Source of the DNA: an uncultured Lachnospiraceae bacterium
GTDB lineage: Bacteria > Bacillota > Clostridia > Lachnospirales > Lachnospiraceae
NCBI GenBank assembly: GCA_944375815.1
Contig: CALWBA010000028.1
Coordinates: 1 to 62,272 of the forward strand
Length of the DNA stretch: 62,272 nucleotides
Direction of reading: 5' to 3'
The notes beneath the pieces are model-generated. The model did no database searches, was not told the origin of the DNA, and saw nothing but the letters and a program-made list of their open reading frames with translations. The stretch's first letter is position 1, and each line of letters opens with the position of its first letter. Position numbers and translations under genes: made by a program. Below are positions 1 through 9,107 of the stretch, piece by piece.

Positions 1-244
1 TTGTTTGACAGCTTAATTTTACATCAAAAAGGAACAGGATTCCTTATATTTTGGCCATTTTTTGAAAGTTGTGGATAACAAAACGCAGCAGATTTGTCTT
101 AGGGGGATAATTCTGCGGAAACTCAAGGGACTTTATGATGTGCGCAGTTTAAACAAGCATGAAAGTGTCTGAGGAATATGGAAAGCATGGCAGCTTTCTG
201 ATAAAATGAAAATATACAGAAAAAACAGATTTGGAGTTGGTAGA
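1..244. other. Intergenic leader with no recognised gene
   Basis: I see no convincing coding region in the first 244 bases. The stretch is AT-rich and probably holds the promoter of the small ORF and regulator that follow. No clean -35/-10 pair can be named with confidence. Confidence 0.4.
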
Positions 245-376
245 ATGAAACGAGAATTAGGGATTGCCAGATGCGGGCTTGCGTGCTGTGGAAGAACTTA
301 TAAATTACATAAAGACCGGAAAACGTTGTTAATATGCGTTGCTTGCGGCAACGGGCATATCTTCATACAATTGTGA
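245..376 (+). pseudogene. Cys-rich mini-ORF, possible remnant of a DUF3795-type protein
   Basis: This is a 43-residue ORF with a GGAG-like ribosome-binding site before its ATG. Its first 15 residues (MKRELGIARCGLACC) resemble the cysteine-rich start of DUF3795 proteins, which usually carry several more CxxC pairs over 100 or more residues. Here only one further C-x2-C pair (near residues 31-34) follows before the stop. It may be a truncated remnant or a chance ORF. It ends 29 bases before the XRE regulator, so it could share a transcript with it. The resemblance is from memory of the family and is weak. Confidence 0.3.
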
Positions 377-405
377 TAACATCTGAAAGAAGGAGGTTAT
401 CCGAA

Positions 406-915
406 ATGTTGAGTGAAAACTTAAAGACAATCAGAAAATCAAAAGGGCTTTCGCAGGAAGAATTTGCCGTTAAGCTGAATGTGGTGCGGCAGACAATATC
501 CAAATGGGAGAGGGGATTATCAGTTCCCGATTCAGATATGCTGATTTCCATATCAGAAGTACTGGAAACACCCGTAAGTATTTTACTTGGAGAAACGATC
601 AAAGAACCGGAAGCTGATGATTTAAAAGCGATCTCCGAAAAACTGGAGGTTATCAACCTGCAGCTTGCACAGAGGAAAGCTGCAGCGCAAAAGATACGGC
701 ACGGTCTGATTGTCTCAGTATGCATATCCATAGTAATTATTTATGCGGTTTTACTGTTCTTAAAGAGTCCATACCTGGGCTGGGATTTCAGCAACCCTGA
801 AACCGCAGTTGCCGGTGCAGCTTTTCATGCGTTGGAATGGCTGTTTGTCAGAACTGCGCCGATCATTTTTATTACGGCAATCGTTGGGATTTTCTTATCA
901 CACAGGAAAGTATAA
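406..915 (+). CDS. XRE-family transcriptional regulator with two C-terminal membrane helices
   Basis: A 169-residue protein. Residues 1-60 form a Cro/C1-type helix-turn-helix (LSQEEFAVKLNVVRQTISKW), the usual DNA-binding domain of XRE regulators. A short charged linker follows, then two hydrophobic segments (about residues 105-125 and 145-165), so the regulator is probably membrane-anchored. The open frame extends upstream to 334, but the ATG at 406 is preceded by AGGAGG at 391-396 and gives the standard MLSENLKTIRKSKGLSQ start, so I chose it. Such HTH-plus-TM proteins are common in Lachnospiraceae, usually with unknown ligand. It converges with the deaminase-like gene on the other strand, leaving 12 bases between stops. 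Confidence 0.85.
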   Translation: MLSENLKTIRKSKGLSQEEFAVKLNVVRQTISKWERGLSVPDSDMLISISEVLETPVSILLGETIKEPEADDLKAISEKLEVINLQLAQRKAAAQKIRHGLIVSVCISIVIIYAVLLFLKSPYLGWDFSNPETAVAGAAFHALEWLFVRTAPIIFITAIVGIFLSHRKV

Positions 916-927
916 AAACACGCTGTG

Positions 928-1320
928 TTATATCCACCATTCAGGGGTAAGACTTCCCAGTGTGACGATTTTCTCATTTTCGTAATCCAGCATAATTTCA
1001 ACGGAACGATAACTGTCCGGCATAAGCTGTGTCATAAATTCTCGACAGGCACCGCAGGGCGGAATCACTTTGCCGCTTCGATTGACAGCTATAACGCGGC
1101 GAAGAGCGTTCTCTCCATTTGTAATCATATGGAATATGGCATTGCGTTCAGCACATATACCCAGCGTACAGGCGGTATCGATGCAGACACCAACATAAAT
1201 TTTTCCCGAAACAGATTCGACCGCAGCGGAAACACCGCCCGCGTCTACTGTACGGGATAATTTACGGGGATTAAGTACTTCCATTGCCGCGCTATACAGT
1301 TCATTCCAAATGTTATCCAT
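928..1320 (-). CDS. Cytidine deaminase-like zinc enzyme
   Basis: A 130-residue protein of the cytidine deaminase superfamily. The zinc and proton-transfer motif CAER has Cys56 and Glu58, and the second half PCGAC gives Cys89 and Cys92. The fold hydrolytically deaminates nucleosides or related amines. The N-terminus lacks the YSPYS-type substrate segment present in the Cdd at 4709, so the substrate may differ; blasticidin-S deaminase-like proteins share this divergence. The start at 1320 has an AGGAG site 7-8 bases upstream on the minus strand. It is divergent from the decayed FUSC gene and separate from the nucleoside operon, so the two deaminases are not simple duplicates. Confidence 0.8.
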   Translation of the reverse strand: MDNIWNELYSAAMEVLNPRKLSRTVDAGGVSAAVESVSGKIYVGVCIDTACTLGICAERNAIFHMITNGENALRRVIAVNRSGKVIPPCGACREFMTQLMPDSYRSVEIMLDYENEKIVTLGSLTPEWWI

Positions 1321-1365
1321 GATAATTTCTCCTATAACTTTCGTTTCATCAATTTTTTCATTCTA

Positions 1366-1429
1366 CCACAATTCCGAGAGTGTGGAAATAGCCTGTTTTC
1401 AGGTTGATTTTCCACCTTTCGGATTGTGG
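1366..1429. repeat. 64-bp imperfect palindrome between divergent genes
   Basis: CCACAATTCCGAGAG with the following GTGGAAAT pairs, with several mismatches, with ATTTTCCACC plus TTTCGGATTGTGG. The centre holds a small inner hairpin (CCTG-tttt-CAGG). It lies between the deaminase start and the 1442-1470 promoter. It could be an operator or an RNA structure. Confidence 0.5.
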
Positions 1430-1441
1430 AATGTGAGGTCA

Positions 1442-1470
1442 TTGATACCCACCTGCGCTTATGATATAAT
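1442..1470 (+). promoter_or_regulatory. Sigma-A-type promoter of the decayed FUSC gene
   Basis: TTGATA at 1442-1447 and TATAAT at 1465-1470 are separated by exactly 17 bases. The distance to the first ATG (1518) is 47 bases. It is the best-matched vegetative promoter in the window. Confidence 0.75.
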
Positions 1471-1517
1471 TTCCTGTAAGCGCGCGGCGTTTCTTCAGAG
1501 AGAAGGAGTTGTTTATT

Positions 1518-3520
1518 ATGTTTCAGGTTAAAAACAGGGATATGATCAGCTGGATAAAAAATACATGGAAAAAATTTCTGTCGGCTTTACCTGTAATTTC
1601 TTTTTTCCTTTTTTATTTTTCACAGTTATAATATTCTTCGGAATGAAAAGCATTATGGCTGTCACCATTGCTACTGTATTATTTAAAGTTAATTATAAAA
1701 AGAAACAGTCATGGAGCAGACTGATCAGGGTAGTGCTGCTTCAATGCATTCTTTGCTGTATGGCCTATCTTGCAACACTGAATCTGCCATTGCGGATTAT
1801 TCTTAATTTTATTATTCCATTCGGTTTGATTTTCTTTACTACAAATCAGTTTAATAAATTAGCGTATTTCTCAGAATTAATGACTTTTGTATTCCTTCAG
1901 TTAATGCCTCTGGATTTCAGAGGGTTTGTTTTTCAGACAGCTGCTTTTTTGTATGCGCTGGGCTGTTTTTTTGCGGTAACAATTATTTATCGCAGGATGC
2001 ATCCTGCTGTTCCGAAATATGCCCAGGAAAGAAAGGGACTTCTTGCCTGTGCACAGTGGCTGGAGTCATTTCTGGATGATGGAAAAGTTCCGGAAACAGA
2101 ACGGTCTCTTTATCAGTTATCTCAGGCTCTGTATCAAGATGCATTTATGCGTCACGGAGGCAGGGAGATTGTCAATATGGAAGGAAAAGTAAGCTATATT
2201 TTTGCATTGACTTTCCAGAGAGTGGCTTACTTTATCGGAAGCGGGCAAAAGATGAAGTGGTCAGAGAAGCAGGAAATCCGAATCGGTGAAAAGGAATATG
2301 TCAGAAACTGTGTCTGCTATCTGAAAAAGGCAGGAACAAGTGATTTTTGGACACAAGAAACCAGAAAAGAATTATATTCTGAGGGAAAAGAATTATTAAT
2401 AACAGGAGAGGCACATGACACAGAAATATATACGGCCATGCAGAATTTTATCAGGCCGTTTCTTATAATTCTGGACACATTAAAATAATACGAAGAAGGA
2501 CACGATACTTCCGGTTGGAAGATGCCTCATCATCGGAGAGGGGTTGGGAGATTACATGCTGCTTTGAAACTGGATTCTTTTGAATTTCGTTTTGCTATGC
2601 GTATGAGTATTGTTCTTGTGCTGACATTTACCTATGCAATGATCAGCAAAAAAAATAATGTATACTGGCTGCCGCTGAATGCGTTTCTTCTTTTGCGTCC
2701 GATGTATGAGGACAGCAGAAACAGACTGAAAACGCGATTTATGGGAACTGTTGCAGGATGTGTTGTTGTGGCTATTCTTTATCCGTTTCTTCCGGGATAT
2801 ACAGGACATCTGATTCTGGCTATACTAATGTCGGCCTGTATGTATACAGCCACACCGGGAACAACACCGCACGCTGTTTTTGTGACCTGCTTTAGTTTAT
2901 CTATGGCAACACTGGCAATGGGAGAGGTTGCAGCGATCACGCTTCGAATTCTGTATGTGGCTGCCGCAGTTGTATGTGTGCTTGTAATCAATCGTTTCTT
3001 TTTCCCTACAAGTATGGGGAAGCAGTTCCGCTATAATGTCCAGCAGATTTTTCATATACACTATGTATATCTTCGGCTTCTCGGACAATCTTTAAATACA
3101 GAACTCAATTACGGGATAATCTGTGATGCACAGATTGAGTATCATATGATCCACGGACAGATGCAGGAATACATAGATAAAAATAAGCCGGCGAACAGCC
3201 CGATCTATCAGAAATTTCTTGGAATATCATGGCGTATGGTTGCGGAAATGGAGCAAATACTTTTTCTGGTCAATATAAAGAAAAGAGGAGCTGCAGCAGA
3301 AAAGACGTTGGAGAATTATGTCATTTTATCTCAGTATGTTCTTTAGCAGGTGAGCCGATATCTCCGGCTGAAACAGAGCTGGAAAAGTGATTCGGATGCC
3401 TATGATGCAGGATATCAGCGTACTGTTTCCGGAGAGCCGGAATTGTCATATCTGCTGACAAGATATGCAAAAAATATGTCCGAAATGTATCGTATGGCAT
3501 GTGTTATAAACAGAAAATAG
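1518..3520 (+). pseudogene. Decayed FUSC/YccS-type aromatic-acid exporter-like membrane protein
   Basis: The pieces read together as one protein of about 667 residues. An ATG at 1518 (GGAG site before it) opens a frame that stops near 1630 after a first hydrophobic segment. The rest continues one frame away from about 1565, as if one base had been lost in the T-rich run near 1600-1625. That second frame has membrane helices to about 2000, a soluble stretch, an in-frame TAA at 2486-2488, a second membrane half (2522-3346), an in-frame TAG at 3344-3346 and 57 more codons to 3518-3520. The repeated TM-soluble-TM layout and the second-half pattern RFAMRMSIVLVLTF fit FUSC-family pumps such as YccS and AaeB. 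Three separate lesions make a pseudogene much likelier than sequencing error, but a good promoter remains. Confidence 0.7.
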
Positions 3521-3542
3521 ATAATCAGAAACGCATATATGG

Positions 3543-3590
3543 AGATCTCATCGTCAGGCAAAAGAAAGCCTGAGCGCTGAGATCTTTTTA
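3543..3590 (+). terminator. Intrinsic terminator after the FUSC pseudogene
   Basis: AGATCTCA near 3543 and TCAGGC at 3554-3559 pair with GCCTGA and TGAGATCT at 3568-3585, with a short unpaired stretch inside. TTTTTAT follows. Confidence 0.85.
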
Positions 3591-3763
3591 TATATCAGGA
3601 TACTGACAAGAATTGTAATATTTCGTCTGCATTGTGGTGATTACTGGGAAGTGAGCCGAAATAATATAGGAAAAGCCGGGTTTTTGAGAAAAATATATGA
3701 ATAAGCATGGTGATAATAGACAAAAACTATATTGTGAAATTGTGCAAAGTCACGTAAATATAC

Positions 3764-3788
3764 AAAAAGGGACTCAAGTCCTTTTTTT
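3764..3788 (+). terminator. Orphan terminator-like hairpin upstream of udp
   Basis: AAAAAGGGACT pairs with AGTCCTTTTTTT across a tiny loop and ends in a T-run. No coding region precedes it within about 170 bases of the previous terminator. It may end a short leader RNA or act in attenuation. Confidence 0.6.
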
Positions 3789-3911
3789 AGTGGGAAAATA
3801 CGGGTAATATGCAAGTAGATAAAGCAAAAACAGGGAACACAGACCGTTTTCAAGTATAAAAAGCGGCAGGCACACGATCACATGTAAATAAAAAGAAATG
3901 GAGGTTTGAAG

Positions 3912-4694
3912 ATGAATTATTCAGAGGACGCAAGAAAACAATATCATATTCAAGTTGGAGAGGGAGATGTGGGACGCTACGTAATTCTTCCGGGTGATCC
4001 GAAGAGATGTGAGAAGATCGCAAAATATTTTGACAATGCAGTACTGGTGGCTGACAGCCGGGAATATGTAACATATACCGGATATCTGGATGGAGTAAAG
4101 GTAAGCGTGACATCTACAGGAATCGGAGGTCCGTCTGCATCCATAGCTATGGAAGAGCTTGTGAATGCCGGTGCTGATACATTTGTAAGAATCGGAACAT
4201 GCGGAGGAATGCAGCTGAATGTGAAAAGCGGCGATGTTGTAATTGCAAACGGAGCGATCCGGATGGAAGGAACTAGTAAAGAATATGCGCCGATTGAATT
4301 TCCGGCAGTAGCAGACATTCAGGTGATCAACGCGCTGATGCAGTCAGCCGAAGAGCTGAAAAGTCCATATCATGTAGGGGTAGTACAGTGTAAAGATTCT
4401 TTTTACGGTCAGCATTCACCGGAGAGGATGCCGGTCAGCTATGAACTCATGAATAAATGGGAAGCATGGAAGCGTCTGGGATGCCTGGCTTCCGAGATGG
4501 AATCAGCAGCACTCTTCGTTGTGGCGAGCCATTTACATGTTCGTGCAGGTTCCTGCTTCCTTGTTCTGGCAAATCAGGAACGGGAAAAGGAAGGACTGGA
4601 AAATCCGGTGGTACATGATACGGATATGGCGATCCGGGTAGCGGTAGGTGCGATTCGAAATCTGATCGAAGCGGATAAGAAAGCCGGAAAATAA
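3912..4694 (+). CDS. udp: Uridine phosphorylase
   Basis: A 260-residue cytosolic enzyme converting uridine and phosphate to uracil and ribose-1-phosphate. Family motifs are present: LPGDP at residues 26-30, the phosphate and nucleoside-binding STGIGG at 68-73, RIGTCGG at 93-99, and ASEMESA in the C-terminal third, where the Glu-Met-Glu contacts ribose. The length matches Udp. An upstream in-frame TTG exists at 3906, but GGAGG at 3900-3904 is spaced correctly for the ATG at 3912. It is the first gene of the nucleoside locus, 14 bases before the cytidine deaminase, so cytidine could pass through deamination to phosphorolysis in one transcript. Confidence 0.92.
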   Translation: MNYSEDARKQYHIQVGEGDVGRYVILPGDPKRCEKIAKYFDNAVLVADSREYVTYTGYLDGVKVSVTSTGIGGPSASIAMEELVNAGADTFVRIGTCGGMQLNVKSGDVVIANGAIRMEGTSKEYAPIEFPAVADIQVINALMQSAEELKSPYHVGVVQCKDSFYGQHSPERMPVSYELMNKWEAWKRLGCLASEMESAALFVVASHLHVRAGSCFLVLANQEREKEGLENPVVHDTDMAIRVAVGAIRNLIEADKKAGK

Positions 4695-4708
4695 GGGGGA
4701 AGGTATCA

Positions 4709-5137
4709 ATGACAGACACAAAGCAGATACAGACACTGATTGAAACCGCGATTGCACAGCTTGCTTTTTCCTATACACCGTATTCTCATTTTAAAGTAGG
4801 AGCTGCTCTTCTGGCTAAAAACGGAACGATTTATACAGGATGCAATATAGAAAATGCGGCATATACACCTACGAACTGTGCGGAAAGAACGGCAATATTT
4901 AAAGCAGTCAGCGAAGGAGTCCGGGAATTTGATGCCATCTGTATTGTGGGAGGAAAAGATGGAGTATTGGAAGAATTTGCTCCTCCTTGCGGAGTCTGCA
5001 GACAGGTGATGATGGAATTCTGCCAGCCGGACGAATTCCAGATTATCCTGGCAAAGGGAAAAGAGGACTATCAGATTTACACGCTGAAAGATCTGATGCC
5101 GCAGGGCTTCGGTCCGGGCAATCTGAAAGAAAGGTAG
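4709..5137 (+). CDS. cdd: Cytidine deaminase
   Basis: A 142-residue homotetramer-type zinc enzyme that deaminates cytidine and deoxycytidine to uridine and deoxyuridine. The [13 protein letters not shown] segment (residues 22-34) is the classic substrate loop. CNIENAAY (45-52) contacts ribose. CAER supplies Cys57 and catalytic Glu59, and PCGVC supplies Cys94 and Cys97. It sits 14 bases after uridine phosphorylase and 7 before phosphopentomutase, which places it in the operon. Its typical substrate loop contrasts with the divergent paralogue at 928-1320. Confidence 0.95.
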   Translation: MTDTKQIQTLIETAIAQLAFSYTPYSHFKVGAALLAKNGTIYTGCNIENAAYTPTNCAERTAIFKAVSEGVREFDAICIVGGKDGVLEEFAPPCGVCRQVMMEFCQPDEFQIILAKGKEDYQIYTLKDLMPQGFGPGNLKER

Positions 5138-5144
5138 GAAAAGA

Positions 5145-6335
5145 ATGAAGCAGCAAAAACGAGTATTTGTAATCGTAATAGATTCGCTTGGAATCGGTGT
5201 TATGCCGGATGGAGAAAAGTTTGGAGATAAGGGTGTCAATACACTGGCTCATATCTCAGAGTCAGTAGAACAATTTTGCATACCAACACTCCAGAAACTG
5301 GGAATTGCCAATCTGACGAAACTGCGTCAGGTTCCGGCGATAGAGAATCCGCTGGGATATCAGGCAGTACTTTGCGAGAGAAGCAACGGCAAAGATACCA
5401 TGACCGGACACTGGGAGATTATGGGAATTGAGACAAAGAAGCCGTTTAAAACATTTACGGAACACGGTTTTCCGAAAGAGCTGATTGAAGAGCTGGAGCG
5501 CAGAACAGGCCATAAGATTATCGGAAATAAAAGTGCAAGCGGAACAGAAATCATTGATGAGCTTGGTGAGGAAGAAATAGCTACCGGACATATGATCGTA
5601 TATACTTCCGCAGACTCAGTACTTCAGATCTGCGGCAATGAGGAGACTTTCGGACTGGACGAATTATATCGCTGCTGCGAAATCGCCAGAGAGCTGACCA
5701 TGAAAGAAGAGTGGAGAGTCGGAAGAGTCATTGCAAGACCTTATGTTGGGAAAAAGGCCGGTGAGTTTGAACGTACGAGCAACCGTCACGATTATGCGCT
5801 GAAACCTCCGATGGATACAGCGCTGAATGTGTTAAAAGACAGTGGACTGGATGTGATTTCTGTCGGAAAAATCAATGATATCTATGACGGTGAGGGTATT
5901 ACGGAAGCACACAAATCCAAATCTTCCGTTCACGGAATGGAGCAGACAATTGAACTTGCGGATAAAGATTTCCACGGACTTTGCTTTGTCAATCTGGTTG
6001 ATTTCGATGCGAAATGGGGACATCGAAGAAATCCTGAAGGCTATGCCCGCGAGCTGGAAATGTTTGATGAAAAACTTGCCGTGCTGCTGGAAAAACTGAG
6101 AGAGGATGATCTTCTGATTATCACGGCAGATCACGGAAATGACCCGACTTACACGGGAACCGATCATACAAGGGAAAAAGTACCGTTCCTTGCATATTCC
6201 AAATCCATGGGGGGAAAAGGAATGCTGCCGGAGCAGGATACATTTGCAGTGATCGGGGCAACCATTGTTGATAATTTCGGCCTGGCTATGCCGGAAGGGA
6301 CGATTGGAACTTCATTGCTTTCCAGCCTGAAATAA
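5145..6335 (+). CDS. deoB: Phosphopentomutase
   Basis: A 396-residue alkaline-phosphatase-superfamily metalloenzyme that interconverts ribose-1-phosphate and ribose-5-phosphate (and the deoxy forms). The first metal Asp lies in VIDSLG (Asp13). The phosphorylatable Thr lies in [10 protein letters not shown] at residue 85. The C-terminal metal cluster is TADHGNDP. The length equals that of Bacillus DeoB. It joins uridine and purine nucleoside phosphorolysis to the pentose phosphate pathway and to the DeoC step at the end of this locus. The AGGAAAAGA site before the ATG supports the start. Confidence 0.95.
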   Translation: MKQQKRVFVIVIDSLGIGVMPDGEKFGDKGVNTLAHISESVEQFCIPTLQKLGIANLTKLRQVPAIENPLGYQAVLCERSNGKDTMTGHWEIMGIETKKPFKTFTEHGFPKELIEELERRTGHKIIGNKSASGTEIIDELGEEEIATGHMIVYTSADSVLQICGNEETFGLDELYRCCEIARELTMKEEWRVGRVIARPYVGKKAGEFERTSNRHDYALKPPMDTALNVLKDSGLDVISVGKINDIYDGEGITEAHKSKSSVHGMEQTIELADKDFHGLCFVNLVDFDAKWGHRRNPEGYARELEMFDEKLAVLLEKLREDDLLIITADHGNDPTYTGTDHTREKVPFLAYSKSMGGKGMLPEQDTFAVIGATIVDNFGLAMPEGTIGTSLLSSLK

Positions 6336-6362
6336 CTGTCATTCTGAAAGGAGAAAAAAGAC

Positions 6363-7550
6363 ATGAAAAGAATCAAACGATTTACCGCTTTGCTTCTTGT
6401 TATCTGTATGGCGCTCGCTGTTGCCGGATGCGGGCCGTCAAAATCAAGCCAGGCCAGCGGCAGTTCGGAGTATCGTGTGGCCATGATTACAGACAGCGGT
6501 GATATTACGGACCAGTCTTTTAACCAGACAACATATGAAGCATGTCTTGAATATTGTACGGAAAATAATATTGATTTCACTTACAAAAAACCGGACGGCG
6601 ATACAGACTATGCCCGTATTGCCATGATCGATGTAGCTGTAGCGGAAGGCTATAATATTATTGTAATGCCTGGATATATTTTTGCACCTGCACTGGTGGA
6701 GGTTACATATAAATATCCGGACGTCAAATTTATTGCGCTTGACATGACTGCAGGAGATATTATTGCAGCTGCGGTCGGAAACAAATATTATGACGATCCC
6801 GATGCTTATGAAGCCTCTGACTATTACAACACCAAGAATACGTATTGTGCGGTTTACCAGGAAGAGATACCGGGTTATATGGCAGGATACACGGCAGTAA
6901 GACTCGGATACCGGAAACTCGGATTCCTTGGCGGCCAGGCAGTACCGGCAGTTATGCGCTACGGATTCGGTTATGTTCAGGGAATCAATGACGCGGCAAA
7001 GGAGCTTGGCATTACAGACCAGGTAGAGGTGGAGTATGCATATGGCGGTCAGTTCTACGGATCGACAGAAATTACAGCTGCTATGGATACGTGGTACAGC
7101 CAGGGGACAGAAATCGTATTTGCATGTGGAGGAGGAATCTTTACTTCTGCGGCAGAGGCTGCTTCAAAGGTGGGCGGAAAGATGATTGGTGTTGACAGTG
7201 ATCAGTCACCGATTATCGATGCGTACGGAGAAGGAATGACAGTGACATCAGCAATGAAAGGCCTGGGAGCAACCGTAAAAGCAATGCTGAATTCCATCAT
7301 CGTAGATGATACATGGGAAGAGCATGTAGGAAAGATTGAAAATCTCGGACTGATTTCGGGAACAGACATGACAGTCAACTATGTCGGACTTCCGGAAGAT
7401 ACGACGCAATGGAATGATGAATTTACTGTAGAGGATTATTACGAACTTGTAGAAAAGATCTATGACGGACAAATCAAGATCGATAATTCCATAGATAAGA
7501 TGCCGGAAGTTGAAGTCAAGGTGGACGAAAGACAAGGATCCATCATGTAA
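6363..7550 (+). CDS. BmpA-type nucleoside-binding lipoprotein
   Basis: A 395-residue ABC substrate-binding lipoprotein of the Bmp/PnrA family, which binds purine and other nucleosides outside the membrane. The signal peptide (residues 1-22) ends in a lipobox LAVAGC, with Cys23 lipidated. The mature protein starts with YRVAMITDSGDITDQSF, the hallmark nucleoside pocket strand. GCGGGIFTSAA and VDSDQS later in the chain are also typical. It is followed within 28 bases by the matching ATPase and two permeases, which fixes its role as the binding protein of that importer. Confidence 0.92.
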   Translation: MKRIKRFTALLLVICMALAVAGCGPSKSSQASGSSEYRVAMITDSGDITDQSFNQTTYEACLEYCTENNIDFTYKKPDGDTDYARIAMIDVAVAEGYNIIVMPGYIFAPALVEVTYKYPDVKFIALDMTAGDIIAAAVGNKYYDDPDAYEASDYYNTKNTYCAVYQEEIPGYMAGYTAVRLGYRKLGFLGGQAVPAVMRYGFGYVQGINDAAKELGITDQVEVEYAYGGQFYGSTEITAAMDTWYSQGTEIVFACGGGIFTSAAEAASKVGGKMIGVDSDQSPIIDAYGEGMTVTSAMKGLGATVKAMLNSIIVDDTWEEHVGKIENLGLISGTDMTVNYVGLPEDTTQWNDEFTVEDYYELVEKIYDGQIKIDNSIDKMPEVEVKVDERQGSIM

Positions 7551-7577
7551 AAGCACTGCCGGAAGGAGGAGGTAAAC

Positions 7578-9104
7578 ATGGGAGAATATGCAGTTGAAAT
7601 GCTCAATATTACAAAGAGATTTCCTGGTATTATAGCAAACGACAATATTACCCTTCAGCTGAAAAAAGGTGAGATTCATGCGCTCCTGGGAGAAAACGGC
7701 GCAGGAAAATCTACTCTGATGAGCGTTCTGTTCGGACTGTATCAGCCGGAAGAGGGAGAAATCCATAAAGATGGAAAAAAGGTAGATATTAAGAACCCGA
7801 ATGACGCGAATGCGCTGGGAATCGGAATGGTACATCAGCATTTTAAGCTGGTTGAGTGCTTTTCTGTATTGGACAATATCATTCTGGGCGCAGAGCCCGT
7901 TCAGGGAGGTTTTCTGAAAAAAGAGGAAGCAAGAAAGAAAGTAATGGAGCTGTCAGAGCGATATCACCTTCAGATTGATCCCGATGCCATTGTTGAAAAT
8001 ATTACAGTCGGAATGCAGCAGAGAACTGAAATCTTAAAAATGCTGTACAGGGATAATGAAATTCTGATTTTTGATGAACCGACCGCAGTGCTGACCGTTC
8101 AGGAGATTGATGAACTGATGCAGATCATGAAAGGGCTTGCAAGAGAGGGAAAGAGCATTCTTTTCATATCTCACAAACTTAACGAGATCATGGAAGTTTC
8201 CGATCGCTGTACGGTCTTAAGAAAAGGAAAATATGTCGGAACAGTAGAAACAAAAGATACAACTCCTGAAAAACTTTCTGCCATGATGGTAGGAAGAAAC
8301 GTATCATTTAAAGTGGAAAAAGAGCCTGCAAAACCGGGAGCGGTTGTACTGGATGTAAAAAATATGACAGTGGCAGGACAGAACAAGAAAGATGCTGTGC
8401 AGGATATGTCGTTCCAGGTGCGAAAGGGAGAAATAGTCTGTGTGACGGGAATCGACGGAAACGGCCAGACAGAGCTTGTATATGGTCTGACAGGACTGGA
8501 ACCGTTAAAGAGCGGACAGATTCAAATGAATGGAAAAGATATCACAAAAGCTTCGGTTCGGCAGCGCTCCACAATGGGTATGAGTCATATACCGGAAGAC
8601 CGGCATAAACACGGACTGGTTCTGGACTATTCGCTGGAAGACAACATGGTGCTTCAGAAATATTTTAAACCGCAGTTTACCAACAAGTTCGGACTGCTTA
8701 AGAGAAAAGAAATCCGGGAATACTCGGACAGACTCATTGAAGAATATGATATCCGTTCCGGACAGGGATCTTCGACGATCGTGCGGTCCATGTCTGGAGG
8801 AAATCAGCAGAAAGCAATCATTGCAAGAGAAATTGACAAAGATCCGGATCTTCTGATCGCAGTTCAGCCGACCAGAGGTGTGGATATCGGAGCGATTGAG
8901 TTTATTCATAAACAGCTGATTGAACAGAGAGATGCAGGAAAGGCAGTCCTTCTTGTCAGTCTGGAACTGGACGAAGTAATGGATGTGCCGGATCGGATTC
9001 TGGTTATGTACGAAGGAAGACTGGTTGGAGAATTCAAGCCTGACGAAGTGACCGTCGAAGAGCTTGGTCTGTATATGACCGGTGCCAAGAAACAGGAGGT
9101 GTAG
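7578..9104 (+). CDS. Nucleoside ABC importer, tandem ATP-binding protein
   Basis: A 508-residue protein with two fused ABC ATPase domains. The first has a full Walker A (GENGAGKS, residues 38-45) and Walker B (IFDEPTA). Its signature is the degenerate VGMQQR. The second has a degenerate P-loop (GIDGNGQTE), a full signature MSGGNQQK near 405 and a modified Walker B ending AVQPTRG. This asymmetry is normal for the NupA/YufO and sugar-type fused ATPases. It would power the two permeases encoded next. The strong GGAGGAGG site before the ATG supports the start. Confidence 0.93.
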   Translation: MGEYAVEMLNITKRFPGIIANDNITLQLKKGEIHALLGENGAGKSTLMSVLFGLYQPEEGEIHKDGKKVDIKNPNDANALGIGMVHQHFKLVECFSVLDNIILGAEPVQGGFLKKEEARKKVMELSERYHLQIDPDAIVENITVGMQQRTEILKMLYRDNEILIFDEPTAVLTVQEIDELMQIMKGLAREGKSILFISHKLNEIMEVSDRCTVLRKGKYVGTVETKDTTPEKLSAMMVGRNVSFKVEKEPAKPGAVVLDVKNMTVAGQNKKDAVQDMSFQVRKGEIVCVTGIDGNGQTELVYGLTGLEPLKSGQIQMNGKDITKASVRQRSTMGMSHIPEDRHKHGLVLDYSLEDNMVLQKYFKPQFTNKFGLLKRKEIREYSDRLIEEYDIRSGQGSSTIVRSMSGGNQQKAIIAREIDKDPDLLIAVQPTRGVDIGAIEFIHKQLIEQRDAGKAVLLVSLELDEVMDVPDRILVMYEGRLVGEFKPDEVTVEELGLYMTGAKKQEV

Positions 9105-9107
9105 GAT

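Larger units (their letters stand above)
3521..3911 (+). other. Non-coding leader region before the nucleoside operon
   Basis: These 391 bases hold no plausible gene. They contain a terminator for the decayed exporter (3543-3590) and a second terminator-like hairpin (3764-3788) with no gene in front of it. The final 120 bases should carry the promoter of uridine phosphorylase. I looked for purine, cobalamin and preQ1 riboswitch cores and did not recognise one. Confidence 0.5.

Noticed and set aside
3591..3763. Possible riboswitch before the nucleoside operon
   Set aside because: I looked for conserved cores of purine, cobalamin and preQ1 aptamers and found none. Only the orphan terminator is reported.
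3906..3911. TTG start two codons before the chosen udp start
   Set aside because: GGAGG at 3900-3904 is too close to the TTG and correctly spaced for the ATG at 3912.
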